Below are positions 57,173 to 64,000 of a stretch of DNA of 64,000 nt, piece after piece. Source of the stretch: Mixophyes australis (Eukaryota > Chordata > Amphibia > Anura > Limnodynastidae). The notes below the pieces were generated by a model, which was not told the DNA's origin, searched no databases, and saw nothing but the letters and a program-made list of their open reading frames with translations. A program made the position numbers and the translations under genes. Position 1 is the first letter of the stretch. Every line of letters starts with the position of its first letter. Where the stretch lies: contig JAVHZZ010000004.1 in assembly GCA_036250195.1 (NCBI GenBank), positions 254,882,728 through 254,946,727 of the forward strand. The letters are read 5' to 3'.

Positions 57173-60100
57173 GTGCTACATATAATGGAGACCAAAAATT
57201 TGGAGGATAAAGTAGGGAAAGATCAAGACCCACTTCCTCCTAATGCTGAAGCTGCTGCCACTAGTCATGACATAGACGATGAAATGCCATCAACGTCGTC
57301 TTCCAAGCCCGATGCCCAATCTCGTAGTACCGGGCATGTAAAATCCAAAAAGCCCAAGTTAAGAAAAAGTAGCAAAAAGAGAAACTTAAAATCATCTGAG
57401 GAGAAACGTAAAGTTGCCAATATGCCATTTACGACACGGAGTGGCAAGGAACGGCTTAGGCCCTGGCCCGTGTTCATGACTAGTGGTTCAGCTTCACCCA
57501 CGGATCTTAGCCCTCCTCCTCCTCCCCCCCCCTACAAAAAATTGAAGAGAGTTATGCTGTCAGCAACAAAACAGCAAACAACTCTGCCTTCTAAAGAGAA
57601 ATTATCACAAATCCACAAGGCGAGTCCAAGGATGTTGGTGGTTGTCAAGCCTGACCTTCCCATCACTGTACGGGAAGAGGTGGCTCGGGAGGAGGCTATT
57701 GATGATGTAGCTGGCGCTGTGGAGGAACTTGATGATGAGGATGGTGATGTGGTTATTGTAAATGAGGCACCAGGGGGGGAAACAGCTGATGTCCATGGGA
57801 TGAAAAAGCCCATCGTCATGCCTGGTCAGAAGACCAAAAAATGCACCTCTTCGGTCTGGAGTTATTTTTATCCAAATCCAGACAACCAATGTATGGCCAT
57901 ATGTAGCTTATGTAAAGCTCAAATAAGCAGGGGTAAGGATCTTGCCCACCTAGGAACATCCTCCCTTATACGTCACCTGAATAACCTTCATAGTTCAGTG
58001 GTTAGTTCAGGAACTGGGGCTAGGACCCTCATCGGTACAGGGACACCTAAATCCCGTGGTCCAGGATACACACCAGCAACACCCTCCTCGTCAACTTCCT
58101 CCACAATCTCCATCAGATTCAGTCCTGCAGCCCAAGTCAGCAGCCAGACTGAGTCCTCCTCAATACGGGATTCATCCGAGGAATCCTGCAGCGGTACGCC
58201 TACTACTGCCACTGCTGCTGTTGCTGCTGTTAGTCGGTCATCTTCCCAGAGGGGAAGTCGTAAGACCGCTAAGTCTTTCACAAAACAATTGACCGTCCAA
58301 CAGTCGTTTGCCATGACCACAAAATACGATAGTAGTCACCCTATTGCAAAGCGTATAACTGCGGCTGTAACTGCAATGTTGGTGTTAGACGTGCGCCCGG
58401 TGTCCGCCATCAGTGGAGTGGGATTTAGAGGGTTGATGGAGGTATTGTGTCCCCGGTACCAAATCCCGTCGAGATTCCACTTCACTAGGCAGGCGATACC
58501 AAAAATGTACAGAGAAGTACGATCAAGTGTCCTCAGTGCTCTAAAAAATGCGGTTGTACCCACTGTCCACTTAACCACGGACATGTGGACAAGTGGTTCT
58601 GGGCAAACGAAGGACTATATGACTGTGACAGCCCACTGGGTAGATGCATCCCCTTCCGCAGCAACAGCAACAGCTGCATCAGTAGCAGCAACTACAAAAT
58701 GGCGGCTCGTGCAAAGGCAGGCAACATTGTGCATTACAGGCTTTAATAAGAGGCACAATGCTGACAACATATTAGAGAAAATGAGGGAAATTATCTCCCA
58801 GTGGCTTACCCCACTTAGACTCTCATGGGGATTTGTGGTGTCAGACAATGCCAGTAACATTGTGCGGGCATTAAATATGGGCAATTTCCAGCACGTCCCA
58901 TGTTTTGCCCACACCATTAATTTGGTGGTGCAGCATTACCTCAAGAGTGACAGGGGTGTGCAGGAGATGCTTGCGGTGGCGCGCAAAATTGCTGGACACT
59001 TTCGGCATTCAGCCAGTGCCTACCGCAGACTAGAGGCACATCAAAAAAGCATGAACCTGCCCTGCCATCACCTCAAACAAGAGGTTGTGACGCGCTGGAA
59101 CTCCACCCTCTATATGCTGCAGAGGATGGAGGAGCAGCAAAAGGCCATTCAGGCCTACACAGCCACCTACGACATAGGCAAAGGAGTGGGGATGCGCCTG
59201 AGTCAAGCGCAGTGGAGACTGATTTCCGTGTTGTGCAAGGTTCTGCAGCCATTTGAACTTCCCACACGAGAAGTCAGTTCCGACACTGCCAGCTTGAGTC
59301 AGGTCATTCCCCTGATCAGGCTGTTGCAGAAGCAGCTGGAGAAAGTGAGGGAGGAGCTGGTAAGCCATTGCAATTACACCAAGCATGTAGCTCTTGTGGA
59401 TGTAGCCCTTCGTACGCTTTGCCAGGATCCGAGGGTGGTCACTCTTTTAAAGTCAGAGGAATACATTCTGGCCACCGTGCTCGATCCTCGGTTTAAAGCG
59501 TATGTTGTGTCTCTGTTTCCGGCGGACACAAGTCTACAGCGGTGCAAAGACCTGCTGGTCAGGAGATTGTCCTCTGAAGAGGACCGTGACATGCCAACAG
59601 TTCCACCCTCATTTTCTTCCACATCTATGGCTGCGAGGAAAAAGCTCAGTTTTCCCAAAAGAGGCGCTGGCGGGGATGCTGATAACATCTGGTCCGGACT
59701 GAAGGACCTGCCAACCATTGCAGACATGTCTACTCTCGCTGCATTGGATGCTGTCACAATAGAAAAAATTGTGGATGATTACTTTGCTGACACCATCCAA
59801 GTAGACATGTCAGACAGTCCATATTGTTACTGGCAGGAAAAAAAGGCAGTTTGGAAGCCCCTGTACAAACTGGCTCTATTTTACCTGAGTTGTCCCCCCT
59901 CCAGTGTGTACTCGGAAAGAGTTTTTAGTGCAGCGGGGAACCTGGTCAGTGAGCGGCGAAGGAGGTTGCTTCCTCAGAACGTTGAAAAAATGATGTTTAT
60001 AAAAATGAATAATCAATTCCTCAATGAAGTACAGCACTGCCCTCCAGACAGTACAGAGGGACCTGTGGTTGTGGAGTCCAGCGGGGACGAATTGATAATG

Positions 60101-60178
60101 TGTGATGAGGAGGAAGTACACACTGTAGGGGGAGAGGAATCAGAGGTTGAGGATGAGGACGACATCTTGCCTCAGTAG
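57173..60178 (+). CDS. hAT transposase, BED zinc finger type, intact
   Basis: 1001 codons without interruption, similar in layout to ZBED1/4-like hAT transposases that cut and paste their element. The N-terminal 220 residues are disordered, with a basic stretch (about 57-80) likely to act as nuclear localisation signal, a polyproline run (114-120) and an acidic-hydrophobic DGDVVIVNE (190-198) resembling a SUMO-interacting motif. The BED finger is C244, C247, H268, H273. The hAT catalytic residues are D470 (TTDMW), D558 (SDNAS) and E915 (YSERVFSAAG), with the CxxH at C577-H580 and RW at 641-642. The C-terminal dimerisation domain spans about 850-945 and is followed by an acidic tail. The first ATG is used; a second lies at codon 5. 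No stops or frameshifts, so it may be active or recently so. Confidence 0.93.
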   Translation: MLHIMETKNLEDKVGKDQDPLPPNAEAAATSHDIDDEMPSTSSSKPDAQSRSTGHVKSKKPKLRKSSKKRNLKSSEEKRKVANMPFTTRSGKERLRPWPVFMTSGSASPTDLSPPPPPPPYKKLKRVMLSATKQQTTLPSKEKLSQIHKASPRMLVVVKPDLPITVREEVAREEAIDDVAGAVEELDDEDGDVVIVNEAPGGETADVHGMKKPIVMPGQKTKKCTSSVWSYFYPNPDNQCMAICSLCKAQISRGKDLAHLGTSSLIRHLNNLHSSVVSSGTGARTLIGTGTPKSRGPGYTPATPSSSTSSTISIRFSPAAQVSSQTESSSIRDSSEESCSGTPTTATAAVAAVSRSSSQRGSRKTAKSFTKQLTVQQSFAMTTKYDSSHPIAKRITAAVTAMLVLDVRPVSAISGVGFRGLMEVLCPRYQIPSRFHFTRQAIPKMYREVRSSVLSALKNAVVPTVHLTTDMWTSGSGQTKDYMTVTAHWVDASPSAATATAASVAATTKWRLVQRQATLCITGFNKRHNADNILEKMREIISQWLTPLRLSWGFVVSDNASNIVRALNMGNFQHVPCFAHTINLVVQHYLKSDRGVQEMLAVARKIAGHFRHSASAYRRLEAHQKSMNLPCHHLKQEVVTRWNSTLYMLQRMEEQQKAIQAYTATYDIGKGVGMRLSQAQWRLISVLCKVLQPFELPTREVSSDTASLSQVIPLIRLLQKQLEKVREELVSHCNYTKHVALVDVALRTLCQDPRVVTLLKSEEYILATVLDPRFKAYVVSLFPADTSLQRCKDLLVRRLSSEEDRDMPTVPPSFSSTSMAARKKLSFPKRGAGGDADNIWSGLKDLPTIADMSTLAALDAVTIEKIVDDYFADTIQVDMSDSPYCYWQEKKAVWKPLYKLALFYLSCPPSSVYSERVFSAAGNLVSERRRRLLPQNVEKMMFIKMNNQFLNEVQHCPPDSTEGPVVVESSGDELIMCDEEEVHTVGGEESEVEDEDDILPQ

Positions 60179-60387
60179 AGCCTGTTTAGTCTGTACAGGG
60201 AGAGATGAATAGCTTTTTTTGGTGTGGGGGCCCAAACAAACCAATCATTTCAGCCAAAGTTGTTTGGTAGGCCCTGTCGCTGAAATGATTGGTTTGTTAA
60301 AGTGTGCATGTCCTATTTCAACAACATAAGGGTGGGTGTGAGGGCCCAAGGACAATTCCATCTTGGACCTTTTTTTTTTGCATTATA

Positions 60388-60520
60388 TGACCAATCAACA
60401 GTCGTTTGCCATGTTCAAAAAGTAAAACCAAATTTAAAAAAATACAAGAAATTAAACCAAAAGTAAAATGCCGTGTCATAATTTAAAACAAGAGGTATTG
60501 ACGTGCTCTAAAACTACTGT
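60388..60520 (+). repeat. Degenerate replicas of transposase coding segments
   Basis: 60395-60413 repeats the CAACAGTCGTTTGCCATG segment found in the gene at about 58308. 60470-60512 repeats a segment resembling 59060-59100 (AACAAGAGGT-TTGACG-GC). Order matches the gene, with large parts missing, as in a collapsed second gene copy. Confidence 0.7.
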
Positions 60521-60544
60521 ATTGTTGTTTATATTTTATAAACA

Positions 60545-63415
60545 CTACACTTGAAAGCTTGAGTCTTTCAATAAAAAAGTAACTGTCCATTGCACGACTA
60601 TGTGCAACAGGGACAGTTTTTTGGGTTTACAAAGTCAAACAATAACACTTCGACCCTGTCTGTCTGGGATCTTAATGACGAATTGTCTGTACCATGTTTG
60701 GAGGAGGTATTGTGGCCCCGGTACCAAATTGTGTACCGGGGCCACCACACTACGCAGTCCAGATACTTGTTTGGTGGAATTCAGACCAGTTGAGGGTTTT
60801 ATTATTATTATATTGTGTGGACCACTCTATCTATAGTATACCACACTACAACTCTATATACCTCTCTATTTCATACTTTAATTCTATTTCATACTTTAAT
60901 TCTATTTCATACTTTAATTCTATTTCATACTTTAATTCTATTTCATACTTTAATTCTATTACTAATTACCATAAAGAGGAACAAAATAAACCAATTTTAC
61001 CAAAAGTATAATATGACTTAGACTTACAAACACTACACTTGAAAGATCGTGCCTTTAAATGAAAAAGTCAGTCTTCATTGCACGACTATGTGCAACAGGG
61101 ACAGTTTTTTGGGTTTACAAAGTCAAACAATAACACTTCGACCCTGTCTGTCTGGGATCTCAATGACGAATTGTCTGTACCATGTTTAGAGGAGGTATTG
61201 TGGCCCCGGTATCAAATTGGGTACCGGGGCCACCCCACTATGCAGTCCAGATACTTGTTTGGTGGAATTCTGACACGTGGAGGGTTTTTTAATTATATTG
61301 TGGCCTCGGTACCAAATTGTGTACCGGGGCCACCACACTACGCAGTCCAGATACTTGTTTGGTGGAATTCAGACCAGTTGAGGGTTTTATTATTATTATA
61401 TTGTGTGGACCACTCTATCTATAGTATACCACACTACAACTCTATATACCACTCTATTTCATACTTTAATTCTATTTCATACTTTAATTCTATTTCATAC
61501 TTTAATTCTATTACTAATTACCATAAAGAGGAACAAAATAAACCAATTTTACCAAAAGTATAATATGACTTAGACTTACAAACACTACACTTGAAAGATC
61601 GTGCCTTTAAATGAAAAAGTCAGTCTTCATTGCACGACTATGTGCAACAGGGACAGTTTTTTGGGTTTACAAAGTCAAACAATAACACTTCGACCCTGTC
61701 TGTCTGGGATCTTAATGACGAATTGTCTGTACCATGTTTGGAGGAGGTATTGTGGCCCCGGTACCAAATTGTGTACCGGGGCCACCACACTACGCAGTCC
61801 AGATACTTGTTTGGTGGAATTCAGACCAGTTGAGGGTTTTATTATTATTATATTGTGTGGACCACTCTATCTATAGTATACCACATTACAACTCTATATA
61901 CCTCTCTATTTCATACTTTAATTCTATTTCATACTTTAATTCTATTTCATACTTTAATTCTATTTCATACTTTAATTCTATTACTAATTACCATAAAGAG
62001 GAACAAAATAAACCAATTTTACCAAAAGTATAATATGACTTAGACTTACAAACACTACACTTGAAAGATCGTGCCTTTAAATGAAAAAGTCAGTCTTCAT
62101 TGCACGACTATGTGCAACAGGGACAGTTTTTTGGGTTTACAAAGTCAAACAATAACACTTCGACCCTGTCTGTCTGGGATCTCAATGACGAATTGTCTGT
62201 ACCATGTTTAGAGGAGGTATTGTGGCCCCGGTATCAAATTGGGTACCGGGGCCACCCCACTATGCAGTCCAGATACTTGTTTGGTGGAATTCTGACACGT
62301 GGAGGGTTTTTTAATTATATTGTGGCCTCGGTACCAAATTGTGTACCGGGGCCACCACACTACGCAGTCCAGATACTTGTTTGGTGGAATTCAGACCAGT
62401 TGAGGGTTTTATTATTATTATATTGTGTGGACCACTCTATCTATAGTATACCACACTACAACTCTATATACCACTCTATTTCATACTTTAATTCTATTTC
62501 ATACTTTAATTCTATTTCATACTTTAATTCTATTACTAATTACCATAAAGAGGAACAAAATAAACCAATTTTACCAAAAGTATAATATGACTTAGACTTA
62601 CAAACACTACACTTGAAAGATCGTGCCTTTAAATGAAAAAGTCAGTCTTCATTGCACGACTATGTGCAACAGGGACAGTTTTTTGGGTTTACAAAGTCAA
62701 ACAATAACACTTCGACCCTGTCTGTCTGGGATCTTAATGACGAATTGTCTGTACCATGTTTGGAGGAGGTATTGTGGCCCCGGTACCAAATTGTGTACCG
62801 GGGCCACCACACTACGCAGTCCAGATACTTGTTTGGTGGAATTCAGACCAGTTGAGGGTTTTATTATTATTATATTGTGTGGACCACTCTATCTATAGTA
62901 TACCACACTACAACTCTATATACCTCTCTATTTCATACTTTAATTCTATTTCATACTTTAATTCTATTTCATACTTTAATTCTATTTCATACTTTAATTC
63001 TATTTCATACTTTAATTCTATTACTAATTACCATAAAGAGGAACAAAATAAACCAATTTTACCAAAAGTATAATATGACTTAGACTTACAAACACTACAC
63101 TTGAAAGATCGTGCCTTTAAATGAAAAAGTCAGTCTTCATTGCACGACTATGTGCAACAGGGACAGTTTTTTGGGTTTACAAAGTCAAACAATAACACTT
63201 CGACCCTGTCTGTCTGGGATCTCAATGACGAATTGTCTGTACCATGTTTGGAGGAGGTATTGTGGCCCCGGTATCAAATTGGGTACCGGGGCCACCCCAC
63301 TATGCAGTCCAGATACTTGTTTGGTGGAATTCTGACACGTGGAGGGTTTTTTAATTATATTGTGGCCTCGGTACCAAATTGTGTACCGGGGCCACCACAC
63401 TACGCAGTCAAGATA
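60545..63415 (+). repeat. Higher-order tandem array, about 1.02-1.04-kb dimers
   Basis: Alternating subunits A (starting near 60590, 61630, 62652) and B (61078, 62100, 63140) form dimers of 1022 or 1040 bp. Subunits share a CACGACTATGTGCAACAGGG start and a hairpin GGCCCCGGTAC-8 nt-GTACCGGGGCC (first at 60714-60743). Subunit B carries two such hairpins. An 18-bp TTTCATACTTTAATTCTA repeat occurs five, three, four, three and five times in successive subunits. The unit resembles transposase gene positions about 58270-58465. Reading frames here are artefacts. Confidence 0.92.
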
Positions 63416-63477
63416 GATAGATGCGTATCATAGATAAAGTACATTCAGTGGTGTGGGGCAAATTGAAAAATATTCAA

Positions 63478-63560
63478 AATGCACTGACATTATCAAAAAC
63501 AAGAGGTTGTCACACGCTAAAACTCCAACATGTATATGATGGAGAGGATGGAGCAGCAGC
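63478..63560 (+). repeat. Replica of transposase coding segment
   Basis: AACAAGAGGTTGTCACACGC, then AACTCCAAC, then GGAGAGGATGGAGCAGCAG match gene positions about 59072-59145 with scattered changes and no open frame. Confidence 0.75.
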
Positions 63561-63609
63561 CGTATGTGTAGTGTAATGCAGACCTGTTGAAGGTTTTTTA
63601 TATATTTTA

Positions 63610-64000
63610 TTGTGGTGCCCAGTGCCCACTCCTCTACGCAGTCCAGGTACATTTATTGGTGCGATTCATAAAAGTTCAGGGTTTTTAATATATTGTGGTG
63701 ACCCACTCCTCTACGCAGTCCAGGTACATTTATTGGTGCGATTCATAAAAGTTCAGGGTTTTTAATATATATTGTGGTGACCCACTACTCTACGCAGTCC
63801 AGGTACATTTATTGGTGCGATTCATAAAAGTTCAGGGCTTTTAATATATATTGTGGTGACCCACTCCTCTACGCAGTCCAGGTACATTTATTGGTGCGAT
63901 TCATAAAAGTTCAGGGTTTTTAATATATTGTGGTGACCCACTCCTCTACGCAGTCCAGGTACATTTATTGGTGCGATTCATAAAAGTTCAGGGTTTTTAA
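63610..64000 (+). repeat. Tandem repeat, about 78-82-bp unit
   Basis: Five copies of a unit containing CTCTACGCAGTCCAGGTACA and ATTGGTGCGATTCATAAAAG, continuing to the window edge. The CTACGCAGTCCAG core is shared with the 1-kb array, so both derive from a common sequence. Confidence 0.92.

Larger units (their letters stand above)
55913..64000 (+). mobile_element. hAT element with intact transposase (runs off window)
   Basis: The left end appears to be TAGGGATGAGCGCACTCGG at 55913, followed by CG-rich subterminal repeats of CGGAT and CCGAG. It contains a promoter, a tandem-repeat leader, an intact 1001-codon transposase and more than 3.8 kb of tandem repeats partly derived from its own coding sequence. 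The right terminus and target duplication are not in the window, so full length and boundary are inferred. Confidence 0.7.

Noticed and set aside
60545..63415. CRISPR-like regular repeat
   Set aside because: Repeats are about 500 bp and contiguous without unique spacers, in a eukaryotic context.
60590..63433. Repeated MHDYVQQGQFFG frames as a tandem gene family
   Set aside because: Short, overlapping in several frames, and explained by non-coding array units derived from a transposase gene.

Overview
The window looks like intergenic DNA from a large, repeat-rich vertebrate genome, most likely an anuran amphibian. The reasons are the family mix: L2-type LINE tails with (AATAAT)n ends, a tRNA-derived SINE, many hAT and Harbinger-type MITEs, Penelope-like debris with degenerate hammerhead cores, a class I endogenous retrovirus (ERV), a Ty1/copia element and Tc1/mariner debris. 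The species call is inference. I find no exon of an ordinary host gene, no functional tRNA or rRNA gene and no CRISPR array. The only long intact reading frame is a 1001-residue hAT transposase at 57173-60178.

Layout. 1-6.2 kb: microsatellites, an LTR-like promoter fragment, an L2 fragment (minus), a solo LTR (2754-3251), a Harbinger-type MITE (3687-3861) and a Penelope-like terminal-repeat complex (3880-4441). 6237-11451: a complete hAT-type element with a perfect 8-bp target duplication. It carries a C-rich minisatellite, and a second hAT element (8117-10973) is inserted in that array. The second element holds a broken transposase gene interrupted by two MITEs. 11.5-15.5 kb: a G-rich minisatellite, a SINE and an L2 reverse-transcriptase fragment. 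15498-27384: a second copy of the same hAT-type family, again with a perfect 8-bp duplication. It was opened by a 9.26-kb ERV (15667-24926, minus strand) and by a Helitron-like repeat; the ERV env was later split by an L2 insertion.

27.4-36.7 kb: a Tc1 fragment, an inverted second copy of the Helitron-like repeat, Penelope terminal DNA with a hammerhead-like core, and a degenerate Gypsy element (29028-34063). The Gypsy element contains a solo copia LTR and a Harbinger-type MITE. A Penelope reverse-transcriptase fragment and a possible L1-like remnant follow. 36.7-48.8 kb: mostly unassigned sequence with MITEs, L2 pieces, one solo LTR with a perfect duplication (45462-45871) and a long-inverted-repeat element (47648-48842). 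48875-53756: a nearly complete Ty1/copia element (minus strand) with 99%-similar LTRs and a primer site matching the anticodon half of initiator tRNA-Met. 54531-54930: a 400-bp hAT MITE with a perfect duplication. 55913-64000: a hAT element with promoter, leader tandem repeats and intact transposase. After the gene come degenerate replicas of its own coding sequence that expand into a 1-kb higher-order tandem array running to the window edge.

How the parts relate: this is a record of nested insertions. For example hAT copy A, then the ERV, then the L2 inside env; or C-rich hAT copy B, then minisatellite growth, then the second hAT, then two MITEs. Only the hAT transposase looks potentially functional. 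The ERV, copia, Gypsy, Penelope, Tc1 and second hAT genes all carry stops, frameshifts or deletions.
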